From: Agromyces sp. Marseille-P2726
GTDB taxonomy: Bacteria > Actinomycetota > Actinomycetes > Actinomycetales > Microbacteriaceae
Assembly (NCBI RefSeq): GCF_902809835.1
Contig: NZ_CADDWM010000007.1
Span: 1-64,000, forward strand
DNA: 64,000 nt
Direction of reading: 5' to 3'
Below, in pieces: positions 44,714 through 53,502 of the stretch (the stretch's first letter is position 1; the number at the start of each line of letters is the position of its first letter). A program made the translations under genes and the position numbers. The notes under the pieces were generated by a model. The model had not been told where the DNA came from, ran no database searches, and saw only the letters and a list, made by a program, of their open reading frames with translations.

Positions 44714-46159
44714 ATGGAGCAGCGTCGGGTCTTCGAGATTGCGAATGAGTTCAGAGTCGACACTCGTACCGTCCTCGAAGCGCTGCGCAGCATTGGTGTG
44801 GTTGCGCCGAGAGAGGAGACCCAGCTCAGCGGTGAAGTCACGCAGCAGGTTCGCGCGCTGCTGGAAAGCAGGCGTGCACTCCCGCGCCAACCAGGCGGAG
44901 CGAAGCCGTCACGCCCACGCGAACAAGGCGCTGGGAAGTCGTCACGCCCACGCGAGCCGGGCGATAGGAAACCATCGCGCCCAAAGTCGGCGCTCGCCCA
45001 AAACCCTCTTCGCGGAAAGCACAACCGCGCAATCAGGGAGCTCATCTCCACGATGGCGGCGCGACTACGGGCGTCGGTAAGGCCCGCTGCAGATGTCAGT
45101 GTCATCGTCTTCTTCCACGACCGCGAAGCGACGACCCCGTACGGAATCTGCACTCTCGACGGCGACCCACTGACCTCGGCCGCAATCGATGACGCCGACG
45201 TCGCAGACGTGCTCGCACCCATGCGCGACGCCGACCGCGACTACCTCCGCCGGGACCGGACGCCACCCAATCTGTACATCGCGTTCGATCTCGTCCACCA
45301 GCACGTCTGGTACGGCAGGTCACTGAAGACGGTTCAGAAGCACAGCGGCTCTCGCCTCGATATGGAGACGCTCGTACGGGTCCCAGATCCGTCGACCGGT
45401 GAACCTCCACGCCTCGCCCCACAGGCCCAGCTCTTCACACCGGACCAGGTGCCACGTCTGACTGCGGCGATCGCCACGGGCGAAGACCGTCCAGAGGAGT
45501 CCTTCCTGCTCGACGAGGAGTTCCTGCACCTCGCCGTCGACAGCCTCGTGGACGCCGAGCTGCTCGAGCCCTTGCCCGTCCACATCAATGCGCTCTGGGT
45601 CTTCTCGCGACCGATCATCATGCAGCGCCCGGACCACAGCGACCGCCATGTTCGAGCCGTCTGGTTCCGGCAGGGTGCGACACTGTGGCGCATGCGCACG
45701 TACACCGCCGGAGTCGGCGCCGGCATGAGGGTCAGGCAGGTCGGCGCTCAGCTCGCCGGACGTGTGCCATTCGTGCCGGTGTGGGACGACACCCGACCGG
45801 AGCAGAAGCTGCTCGCGGCCGTCTGGGCGCTGATGGCTCAGGGCGGCGTCGCGGAATCTGAACGCATCGGCTTAGGCGGCGCTGTCATCAACGGGATCCC
45901 GGAGCGCTCGGGCGATCTCACTGTCGTCCGCGTGAAGGCAGGGACCGATCACGCGACCGTGTACCGAAGAGAGGGCGCCGGCGAGCGATCGGATCGCGCG
46001 GCTTGGTCGGTGCGCGGGCACTGGCGACGGCAGCCGTACCCATCGCTGGGACTCGATGAAGACGGCAATGTGCGCACCAGACCGATCTGGATCGCCTCGT
46101 ATACGAAGGGCAGCCGCGAAGCCCCAGTGGAGCCGAAGGTGATCACGGTCCATCCGTAG
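44714..46159 (+). CDS. Protein with an IF-2-N-like DNA/RNA-binding module and a C-terminal WxVRGHW domain (divergent-pair member 2)
   Basis: A 481-residue protein. Residues 3-32 contain RRVFEIANEFRVDTRTVLEALRSIGVV, close to the IF-2 N-terminal helix bundle. A basic 11-residue repeat linker (KPSRPREQGAG, KSSRPREPGDR) is near 64-90. The body has an alpha/beta domain with VSVIVFFHDREATTPYGIC. The end has WSVRGHWRRQPYPSLGLDE and RPIWIASYTKG, a pattern I know from actinobacterial mobile-element proteins of unknown role. The ATG at 44714 is preferred to the longer frame, whose extra residues are not protein-like. It is divergent from the 526-residue gene. Confidence 0.65.
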   Translation: MEQRRVFEIANEFRVDTRTVLEALRSIGVVAPREETQLSGEVTQQVRALLESRRALPRQPGGAKPSRPREQGAGKSSRPREPGDRKPSRPKSALAQNPLRGKHNRAIRELISTMAARLRASVRPAADVSVIVFFHDREATTPYGICTLDGDPLTSAAIDDADVADVLAPMRDADRDYLRRDRTPPNLYIAFDLVHQHVWYGRSLKTVQKHSGSRLDMETLVRVPDPSTGEPPRLAPQAQLFTPDQVPRLTAAIATGEDRPEESFLLDEEFLHLAVDSLVDAELLEPLPVHINALWVFSRPIIMQRPDHSDRHVRAVWFRQGATLWRMRTYTAGVGAGMRVRQVGAQLAGRVPFVPVWDDTRPEQKLLAAVWALMAQGGVAESERIGLGGAVINGIPERSGDLTVVRVKAGTDHATVYRREGAGERSDRAAWSVRGHWRRQPYPSLGLDEDGNVRTRPIWIASYTKGSREAPVEPKVITVHP

Positions 46160-46498
46160 GCGGACGAGCCATCTGCCGGCTGGTGCGCCTAAGCCAATAA
46201 CGATCGTTTTGGCGCGGATCACGAATGTGATCCAGTCGTCGACGAATCGCCGTCGTCGTGTGACATACGGTGGTACTTCGGCGGCATGGAGCCGGTGGGA
46301 TGCGAGTTCCCGCCTGAGGGGAACAAGCTCGTACCCGTCGTCGCGATCGGGGCGCCACTGTTATGTCGGTGCAGGATCTCTCGGATGACGAGGCGAGCGG
46401 ACAGGGCGACCGAGTTCCGCGGCACGGACGGTGCGAGCGTTTGCGGGACAGACCCGCGCGATAGCTTTGCGCCACAACGAACGCGAATGGGGAGCGCG

Positions 46499-46837
46499 GT
46501 GGACCGGAAAGAGAAGAAGAGACTCCGCGAACACGTCGGTGAGCACCTGGACGTCTCGCATGCACGCCTGACCGACGACGAGGCGGTGAAGTGTGCCCAG
46601 TTCGTCGACGAGTACGACGAGAATTACAAGGGTCACAGCGTGACCCGGACTCATAGCCACGACGGCTGGAGCTCCGACGGAAAATCCACGAGGGAGGAAA
46701 CCTTCACGGAGACGTTCACCGATGATGTCGGCATCAGATTCGACTACGAGTATCGCGATGACGACGGCCAGACCGGATCGTCGACCAGCGTGGTCAACGA
46801 TGCGCGGGGAATTCTGAACTGGCTCCGCCGCAATTGA
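46499..46837 (+). CDS. Small protein upstream of a nuclease-like gene
   Basis: A 112-residue soluble protein. The GTG at 46499, six bases after GGGGAG, gives VDRKEKKRLREHVGEHLDV. The middle is acidic with YDENYKGHSVTRTHSHDGWSS, and the C-terminal half is beta-rich with FTETFTDDVGIRFDYEYRD. No family recognised. It ends 6 bp before the next gene, so both are probably one operon, as in small two-gene defence modules. The preceding 46160-46498 shows no gene. Confidence 0.5.
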   Translation: MDRKEKKRLREHVGEHLDVSHARLTDDEAVKCAQFVDEYDENYKGHSVTRTHSHDGWSSDGKSTREETFTETFTDDVGIRFDYEYRDDDGQTGSSTSVVNDARGILNWLRRN

Positions 46838-46843
46838 GGCCTC

Positions 46844-47815
46844 ATGTCGCTGACGAGTCACCTGAAGGACGCCGAATCGCCGGTCAGGCAGTTTATCCAC
46901 GAGAGTGCGCCGGAGCTTGCCCTCGCTGGCACCCGAGGCGCCGACGGCAAGGCGGCGGCATCGCGACTCGGCTTTGATGAGCTCACAGCGCTTGAGACCA
47001 AAATCCCCATCCCGGCCCAGGTGAAGCCCGCGGAGCGCAAGAGCCACGCGATCGTGGCGGGCATGGCGCTCGACTACCGCATCCGCATGGATCTGCCGGG
47101 CTTCAACCTAGAGGAGACCACAGCGAGGAAGGGGCTGGATAGACTCGCGGCCAACCCCGATGTCGTGCACAGAGGCAAGCACATCTACAAGTTGCTCCAC
47201 ACGGCCTACGGACTCACCTACCTCACGGTGAAGAACGATCCACATCCGTTGAGCCTCGCTCGCGCGTCGGTGCTACTGGCATGGTGCGAGTCGATCTATC
47301 GGGCGGGGCCGATCGCAGCGCTTACGAATGACCTCGGCCGGCACATCAAGCGGGCGAAGGACTCGTCCGGCCTGTTGATGAGCATCGACGCCCCGTTGAT
47401 CTTCGATATCGCCGACATGCACAAGCCGCTCGTGCCTGTGCTTGACGAGTGGAACCAAGCGGCCGCCAAGGGCATCGCCTACGTTCCCAACCCGACGTTC
47501 CTCGGAAGCGTGGCTGTGGGGGGAGCAGATGGTGACTTGGTACTCAATGACCTGCTCGTGGACGTCAAGACTCGGGAGGAGATCACAAACCCGTGGCTCC
47601 GTCAGAGCCTGTTCCAGCTTCTTGGCTACGCGCTCCTCGACGTCGAAGACTCGCTCGGCATCCGCCGCGTCGGAATCCTGCTTCCTCGACAGCCGTATTT
47701 CTCGGTCTGGAAGCTGGACGATCTCCTCGGCAAGGACGCCGAGGATGCCCTGCCCGAACTTCGAGATCGTTTCGCCGGCCTGCTCAGTGGGATGCTCCGC
47801 GCTCGTCCCATCTGA
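46844..47815 (+). CDS. PD-(D/E)XK-nuclease-like protein
   Basis: A 323-residue protein. Near residues 226-245 is GGADGDLVLNDLLVDVKTRE, with an Asp, then DVK spaced as in PD-(D/E)XK folds. It is followed by QSLFQLLGYALLDVEDSLG and GILLPRQPYFSVWKL, a typical helix-strand closing. The N-terminal two thirds is helical with no known motif. It follows a small protein by 6 bp and converges on the TIGR02391/HEPN gene. A nuclease role is inferred only from motif spacing. Confidence 0.6.
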   Translation: MSLTSHLKDAESPVRQFIHESAPELALAGTRGADGKAAASRLGFDELTALETKIPIPAQVKPAERKSHAIVAGMALDYRIRMDLPGFNLEETTARKGLDRLAANPDVVHRGKHIYKLLHTAYGLTYLTVKNDPHPLSLARASVLLAWCESIYRAGPIAALTNDLGRHIKRAKDSSGLLMSIDAPLIFDIADMHKPLVPVLDEWNQAAAKGIAYVPNPTFLGSVAVGGADGDLVLNDLLVDVKTREEITNPWLRQSLFQLLGYALLDVEDSLGIRRVGILLPRQPYFSVWKLDDLLGKDAEDALPELRDRFAGLLSGMLRARPI

Positions 47816-47877
47816 GCAACGTCGCGATCGTGGACCATGTCCGGGCACTTCATCGGACAGGCTTCTGCGAATGAGGG

Positions 47878-48717
47878 CTATGTCTGGTTCTGGCGAAGCG
47901 CCGCTGCGACGGCCGGCGCGGCCCCAATGGCTCCTGTCCGGGCGCTTCGCTCGGCGATTCGCAGCAGTAGGTCTGCGAGGTGAATGATGTCGGCCGCTTC
48001 GGTGGGATGGTCGAACTCAACCGCTCGGTGACTCGCCGGGTTCTTGAACGCACCGATTGTGCCGGCGAACAGATTCGCGATCGCCTCCCTCTCCGATTTC
48101 AGATCTCCCGTGGCAAGTGGGCCGGACTCGGGATTGAATGCGGCTCGCATGAGTCGGTCCCCGTACAACTCTGGACCGGCACCCGACAGCTCGCGCACAC
48201 GCAGCTCAACCTGGTGAGTGGCAGCGAAGACTGCGGTCTGGTAGCTACCGCGCTCGAACAGCGTCCTCGCCTCCTCCAATGCCGGGTGAAGATCTGCGTG
48301 CAGGCGGTATGACGCCTCCGCGCGGCCGATGTCAGCGGACTCCGCCGCCGCGATGCCAGCGGTGGTCAGGCTGTACTCCCCGGTCGCCCCGCTGTTAAGG
48401 GATGCTGGCCCGACGAGGGCGCGTGAGATCAGCCAGGCGAACGCGTCAGTCAGCACCTGCGGGAGGTTGAGCTGCAGGTATGCGTCGGGCAGCTCCCGCT
48501 GGTTGTTGACGCGTCGGGCCTGCGCGCGCGCGCTTGCCTCGGCGTGTGCGCGCATGTTCGGGACTGACCACTCCGGCTTCTCTGAGAGGTGCATGGCGCG
48601 GGCGATCAGCAGCCCGGCCTCGGAGGGGGTCATCAGTCCCAGCTCGCGTGCGCCCACGGTGAGGACCTCCGCGATCGTGACTGCTATGTCCTCGGACGGT
48701 TCGGCTGCGATGCTCAT
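47878..48717 (-). CDS. TIGR02391-like protein (HEPN superfamily)
   Basis: A 279-residue protein whose C-terminal half has AREARTLFERGSYQTAVFAATHQ-like sequence and LFAGTIGAFKNPASHR near residues 215-231. This matches the TIGR02391 / hypoth_Ymh core, with the R-x-N-P-x-x-H theme of HEPN ribonucleases. The N-terminal part, with SIAAEPSEDIAVTIAEVLTV, is a helical lead. It is convergent with the nuclease-like gene, leaving 62 bp. It may be a toxin or effector of the neighbouring two-gene module. The following 48718-49022 shows no gene. Confidence 0.72.
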   Translation of the reverse strand: MSIAAEPSEDIAVTIAEVLTVGARELGLMTPSEAGLLIARAMHLSEKPEWSVPNMRAHAEASARAQARRVNNQRELPDAYLQLNLPQVLTDAFAWLISRALVGPASLNSGATGEYSLTTAGIAAAESADIGRAEASYRLHADLHPALEEARTLFERGSYQTAVFAATHQVELRVRELSGAGPELYGDRLMRAAFNPESGPLATGDLKSEREAIANLFAGTIGAFKNPASHRAVEFDHPTEAADIIHLADLLLRIAERSARTGAIGAAPAVAAALRQNQT

Positions 48718-49022
48718 TCGCGAGTTCCGTGCATCCGCATTTGGTCAACGTAGCGCACCGCATCCACCGTGCGGCACAGTCACCACGATTCGAATTGGAG
48801 CCTCTTCGGGTCGGCGCCACGTGCGAGCACGGCGCTTCTCTGCCATGCGTGAGGCGCGACAGGGACCTTGCTGCCCAGGCAGCCCTCACGAACCATGCCG
48901 TTGCATGAGATCACCACGCCGTTCCTGGTGATAGCTGACCGGCGCGCCGCGAGCTTTAAGCGCTGCCGCTGGAACCGGCCGTACGGGGCGTTGATAGGGC
49001 CGCGGTGGCATAGTCTTCGATC

Positions 49023-50684
49023 GTGGCTGATCCTGCGAAGTTCGATCATGACAGACTTGGACATCTCCTCTCCGACCAACTCCTCGTCGTTCCGCCCTTC
49101 CAGCGACGCTATTCATGGCTTGAAGAACATGTCACAGAGTTCTAGTCAGACATTGAGAAGGCGAGGGCTGATGGAAATTCGTACTTCATGGGCACAGTTG
49201 TGCTTGCCGACGCCCCGAATGGAGACAATCGCAAGCTGATAATTGACGGTCAGCAGCGCATTACGACGACCGCGCTGCTCATCGCAGCCGTTCGTGATCG
49301 TCTTCGCGAGCTCAAGAAGGACATGCCCGCCCAGTCCGTCGAGAGCACGCACCTAAGCAACTACGTGCTTGCCGAGGAAGAGACCATCTCGAAGCTGACG
49401 CTCAGTCCCGAAGATCAGCCGGCGTACGATGCCATTCTGGTCAGCACGCCGCGCGTTGCGAAAGCGGATGGTGTGTCCCGTTCCTATTGGCAACTCAAGG
49501 CCCGTGCAGACGATCGCGCTCCGTCGGAGGATGACTACCGGCAGTTGATCGAGCTCGTAACATTCCTCGATAAGAACGTCCAAGTCCTGCTTGCGGTCGC
49601 GACTGGTCTGCCCGAAGCGTATGTGATTTTTGAAACTCTCAACGACCGGGGGGCGGACCTCACGACCGCGGACCTCCTCAAGAACTTCCTCTTCAGCGAG
49701 GCAGGAGCGAGCGCCATCGCGTTCGCTCAGGCGTCGTGGACTCGAATGAGCTCGCGGTTTGACAAGCCAGAAGACTTCGTCAAGTTTCTTCGGTACGAGT
49801 ACATGTCTCGCCGAGGCCAGGTTACGAACCGTGGACTATACAAGGCGTTGCAGGCCGACATCAGCGGTGGTGCGGCAGGGGTGCGTAAGTACCTCGAGCA
49901 CACCGAGAAGGCCTTGGCGCGCTACGTCGCATTGCGCGAGCCCGATGACGCGTCATGGTCCTCGCAGGCCATTGAGATCAAAGACTCGCTCCTAGCATTC
50001 CGGCGCTTCGGATTCGAGGCAAGTACGCCGCTACTTCTTGCGGCCTTTGCGAATTGGTCCCATTCGAACGCAACCCGCTTCGTCGACACTGTTGCCGCGT
50101 GGTCGGTCCGCGCGCTGATGGCCGGCACGCTCGGCGGTGGAGTTGCCGAGAAGGCCTTCTGCGATGCGGCAGTGGCAGTCACGAGCGGGGCCGCGAAGTC
50201 CGCGACCGATATCCGGCCGATGATGGATGACCTAGTTCCAGATGACTCAGCGTTCCGACAGGCCTTCATGGCTTTCGGTCCGATCACGACCACGCGAGCA
50301 AAGTACCTGCTGGCCTGCCTGGAGCGTCAGTACCTCGATAATCTCGGCGAGCCAACAGACGCCATGCCCGACTGGAGCGCCAAGACGGTTTCAGTCGAGC
50401 ATATCTTTGCCAGGTCTAGCAACCGCGAGCGCTTCGACACGGACGATGACTTCGATCGTTTCGCACTGCTGCGAGATCAGCTGCAGAATCTTGCACTACT
50501 TGAACGAAGTCTGAATGGCAATCTGGAGGACAAGCCCTTCGAGGAGAAGGTCGCGACGTACTCGGAGTCGAAGTTCGCGCTCACGCGCCGGCTTTCCGAG
50601 CTTGAAAACGGTTGGAACTTTGGCGCCGCTCAGCAGCGGGCAGAAGAGCTCGCCGGGCTCGCCATCGGAGCTTGGCCCCGTTGA
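49023..50684 (+). pseudogene. DUF262/DUF1524 (GmrSD-type) protein interrupted by an in-frame amber codon
   Basis: From the GTG at 49023 the frame reads ADPAKFDHDRLGHLLSDQLL and then VPPFQRRYSWLEEHVTEF, the typical DUF262 start. It hits TAG at 49143-49145, then continues SDIEKARADGNSYFMGTVVL with LIIDGQQRITTTALLIAA and, near the end, SVEHIFARSSN and LLERSLNGNLEDKPFEEK of DUF1524. The stop replaces a residue before the conserved SDI, and a TGG-to-TAG change would explain it. Without readthrough, reinitiation at 49188 gives 498 residues lacking the first DUF262 helix. The family restricts modified DNA. A CATAGT -10-like hexamer lies just before the GTG. Confidence 0.8.
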
Positions 50685-50701
50685 ATTTTCAGCATGCGTC
50701 C

Positions 50702-51049
50702 CTAGCGGCGAACGCTCTGTCTACTGGCCAATCCGATGGCTGCGCGATACTGCTCCTGCACGTCAGCGGGGATGCGGCCGCGAGCCGGAACCACAATGCC
50801 GTGATCGGCCGCCCAAGCGCGGATCTCCTTCAACGTCGCGCCGCTGGAACTGACGCCGCGGCGGGCGGAACGGCGGGCGGTTCTGCGGGCCACCGCGGTG
50901 TACGGCGCAAGCGCGGAGCGGAAGTTGGCGGCGTTGTCAGCCGAGAGGTCGATTTCGTAGCTTTTGCCGTCGAGGGTGAAGGTGATGGTCTCGGCCGCCT
51001 CCGTACCGTCAATATCGTCGATGAGCGTGACAACCGTCTTCTTGGACAA
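50702..51049 (-). CDS. lsr2: Lsr2 nucleoid-associated xenogeneic silencer
   Basis: A 115-residue DNA-bridging protein. The N-terminal dimerisation domain (1-60) has TVVTLIDDIDGTEAAETITF and YEIDLSADNAANFRSALAPY. The C-terminal DNA-binding domain (about 75-105) has TLKEIRAWAADHGIVVPARGRIP with the RGR minor-groove hook. Lsr2 silences AT-rich foreign DNA, and copies within mobile elements are common. It lies between the accessory island and the conjugation region, on the opposite strand to the transfer genes. Confidence 0.93.
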   Translation of the reverse strand: MSKKTVVTLIDDIDGTEAAETITFTLDGKSYEIDLSADNAANFRSALAPYTAVARRTARRSARRGVSSSGATLKEIRAWAADHGIVVPARGRIPADVQEQYRAAIGLASRQSVRR

Positions 51050-51298
51050 TGACGCATTCCTCTCGCTGGTTCAGCCCGGGCATGTGCAGCATAGTGACCC
51101 GCGCCTTATGACGAAGTGCGACCATCACGGCAAGTTACGCAGAAGATGGTATTGATCACTTCGGCGCACCCCAAGGATAAGCGGGCCGCCGCGGCCAGCG
51201 TCTCTGGCGAGGCATCTATGGCGCAATTGCGCCACGCTATCTTGCGCAAGCCCGGCGACGGGTTCAATATCCGCCATCGCAAGGAGTCCGATGCCGAT

Positions 51299-51493
51299 TC
51301 AGGAGGGCACCTCTTGCTCGCCCAGCCGGTCCACTTCGCCGGGTTGGTACGCCGGGTTGCCGGCGCCTGGTCTGTTCACCGTCCAGAGCACCGCGATCTC
51401 GCAAGTGCGGCAGTAGATCACGCCGCCGAGACCAGTCACGCACCTCGTGGCACAGCTCGGACAGTCGGGCTCAGTTGAGGCAAACTCCTGCAC
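51299..51493 (-). CDS. Small CxxC-CxxC zinc-ribbon-like protein
   Basis: A 64-residue frame that starts with an alternate codon (GTG) and has CPSCATRC and YCRTCEIAVLW, two CxxC pairs 15 residues apart, as in short zinc ribbons. The rest is Gly/Pro-rich. It is plausible as a small element-encoded protein, but without homology or a strong ribosome-binding site it remains tentative. The region around it (51050-51298 and 51494-51822) shows no other gene. Confidence 0.45.
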   Translation of the reverse strand: MQEFASTEPDCPSCATRCVTGLGGVIYCRTCEIAVLWTVNRPGAGNPAYQPGEVDRLGEQEVPS

Positions 51494-51822
51494 GCGGTCA
51501 GGCTATCCGGCGTCGCCAAGCGAGCTGCGATCCGTGAATCGGTATCCACAGGCAGCCGCACTTCGCACTTACCCGGCGCTCCCAACCAACGCGAGTTCGA
51601 TGTCTCGAGCCGGCCGGCATCCCATCTGAACACTCCATGCTCGCATCTGCGTGTCGAGCCGCAACCCCGAGTGCGGTGGGCGGATGGCTCGGGACGGTGC
51701 TCCGCACCATGCGTGGAGACTTCCAGCGCTTGGGGTTGCACCACGCCACTCCGATGCGCTCACTCCGCGTATCAGATGGGATGCCCTCCGAAACGGTGGG
51801 GCCAACGGAAGGGGATGCGGGG

Positions 51823-52074
51823 ATGAGCAGGATCACGGTCTACAGCAAGCCCGACTGCGTGCAGTGCACGGCAACGTGTCGCGCGCTCGACGGCGCGGGA
51901 CTCGAGTACACGGTCGTCGACCTCTCGATGGACGCGGCCGCGATGAGCTACGTGTTCGACGAACTCGGTTACCGGCAGGCGCCCGTCGTCGTTGTCGACG
52001 GTCACGGCCACTGGTCGGGGGTCCGCCCCGACCACACCGACCTCATCGCCAAGGCCGGGCAGGTGATCGCGTGA
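51823..52074 (+). CDS. Glutaredoxin-like protein (NrdH type)
   Basis: An 83-residue thioredoxin-fold protein with the active-site CVQC at residues 11-14 and the FDELGYRQAPVVVVDG loop containing a cis-Pro region. NrdH-type proteins deliver electrons to ribonucleotide reductase, and element-borne copies are common on actinobacterial plasmids and phages. GGAAGGGGATGCGGGG provides the Shine-Dalgarno. It is the first gene of the plus-strand train; its stop overlaps the next GTG (GTGA). Confidence 0.86.
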   Translation: MSRITVYSKPDCVQCTATCRALDGAGLEYTVVDLSMDAAAMSYVFDELGYRQAPVVVVDGHGHWSGVRPDHTDLIAKAGQVIA

Positions 52075-52688
52075 CCGCGGTGATGCAGCTCGAGTTCGAC
52101 CTCGCCGCTCTCCTGCCGCCGCCGCCCATTCCCGAGTACACGGGTCGTGCGCCGATGCATTACACCGGCGATTTCTACATCGTCGACGACCTCGCAGCTG
52201 CGTTCCGTGCGTGGGTCGCCCGGCACGGGAGCTTCGGGAGCCACCCCCGCTCGCACATGTGGGTGTCGGCCACCGGCCATCCGGCGCCGGCTGGCCACAC
52301 CTTCACGACCATGACTGCGGATCTCCGCTGCAGCGTCGCGTACGACCATCCGCGCGGCTGCAGCTGCGTCGGCGCTCTCCTCCACCGTGCACAGTGCGAC
52401 GCCTGCGAATGGGTCGCGGCCGGCAACGAGAACGGCGTCGTCGAGGCGTGGCACGACCACGCATGGCCCGGGTGGCGCGACCTGCCGGTCATGCCGCTCA
52501 AGGACCACGAATCGCCCGCCGCCCGCTCCAATCGGATCACGAGGTGGGCGCAGGAACACCAGCCGGTCGACTGGCAGGTCGAGGGCGCGCCGATCCGTAC
52601 CGCCCGCGCCAGCCTCGCCAGCCGCCACGTCGAAGGCCGATCGCCGTGGAAGGGTTACGACCTCGCGGACACGGAGAACGCACGATGA
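52071..52688 (+). CDS. Mobile-element protein of unknown function
   Basis: A 205-residue soluble protein starting with a GTG that overlaps the glutaredoxin stop. It contains YTGDFYIVDDLAAAFRAWV, and a Cys-rich part with YDHPRGCSCVGALLHRAQCDACEW (CxC, CxxC) near residues 90-115 that probably binds a metal. HDHAWPGWRDLPVMPL follows. Similar proteins occur in actinobacterial elements and phages, but their role is unknown. Its stop overlaps the next gene by four bases (ATGA). Confidence 0.65.
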   Translation: MTAVMQLEFDLAALLPPPPIPEYTGRAPMHYTGDFYIVDDLAAAFRAWVARHGSFGSHPRSHMWVSATGHPAPAGHTFTTMTADLRCSVAYDHPRGCSCVGALLHRAQCDACEWVAAGNENGVVEAWHDHAWPGWRDLPVMPLKDHESPAARSNRITRWAQEHQPVDWQVEGAPIRTARASLASRHVEGRSPWKGYDLADTENAR

Positions 52689-53065
52689 GCCAGGTGCTGC
52701 AGCTCACCTTCGACTTCGACCTCGACGACGACTGGGTGCCCCTGCAGGATCCGCCGTTCGACTGGGCCAGATACGAGGCTGCGCCGAAGGCCGAGCGCCG
52801 CCGGCTTTGGAAGGCGCACCTCGCCACCTACCGATGCCGCGACTGCGGCAGCGCGAAGGGCCTCAACCAGGGCGGATCAAGCGGTCACGTCTGCGACGAC
52901 TGCGCCCACCTCGACGAGTGCGAGAGCGGCCGCTACGGCCAAGACGACGGTCTGCACCACTCGAGGTGGGGCGTCCCACCCCACGGGCCAGCCGAACACG
53001 TGACGCTCTCCGCCGCGCGAGCGCGACGCCGCGCGCAGTACCGCATCAGGAACCAGAACCGTTGA
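52685..53065 (+). CDS. Small Cys-rich mobile-element protein
   Basis: A 126-residue protein starting MSQVLQLTFDFDLDDD, similar in its opening to the previous protein (MQLEFDLAAL). CRDCGSAKGLNQGGSSGHVC and DDCAHLDEC are zinc-ribbon-like, with two CxxC pairs. The basic end ARARRRAQYRIRNQNR could bind nucleic acid. It shares its start overlap (ATGA) with the preceding gene and ends 14 bp before the next. Confidence 0.62.
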   Translation: MSQVLQLTFDFDLDDDWVPLQDPPFDWARYEAAPKAERRRLWKAHLATYRCRDCGSAKGLNQGGSSGHVCDDCAHLDECESGRYGQDDGLHHSRWGVPPHGPAEHVTLSAARARRRAQYRIRNQNR

Positions 53066-53079
53066 CGAAAGGCATCGCA

Positions 53080-53502
53080 ATGAACGACATCGAATCCCGG
53101 GTCCGAGCCTGGGCCCGAGGCCTGTATCCCACCGAGGCTGGCGTCGAGCTCCTCATCCGGCAAGGCAAAGCCATTCGCGAGGGCGCGCCGTGGCTCGCCC
53201 CGCACGGCGACCTCGTCGCCATCGACGTCGACCGGCTGCTCGCCGCGGCCGGCGCATGGTCGGGAGGCGAACAGCGAGTGGTCGCGATCGCCGCGTCGCT
53301 GCTCGGTGGACCAGCCGTCGACCTCTCCGAGGTCATCCCCGGTCTCGACCGCGACAACGCCGCGCTCGTCCTCGCTGCGATCGCGCACGCAAACGGCTCC
53401 CGCGAGCACAGCGGCGTTCGCTTCAGCGACGGAGGTGTACCGGTCGGCTTCTTCCAGGAAGCCGCCCTCTTCCCGTGGCCGGCGGTGGCCCAGCAGACCT
53501 GA
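53080..53502 (+). CDS. Small mobile-element protein of unknown function
   Basis: A 140-residue protein with an ATG after GAAAGGC. It reads MNDIESRVRAWARGLYPTEA, then LVAIDVDRLLAAAGAWSGG and ASLLGGPAVDLSEVIPGLD, with a hydrophobic core but no membrane segment. No family recognised. It belongs to the same plus-strand train and is followed by a 565-bp noncoding stretch. Confidence 0.58.
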   Translation: MNDIESRVRAWARGLYPTEAGVELLIRQGKAIREGAPWLAPHGDLVAIDVDRLLAAAGAWSGGEQRVVAIAASLLGGPAVDLSEVIPGLDRDNAALVLAAIAHANGSREHSGVRFSDGGVPVGFFQEAALFPWPAVAQQT

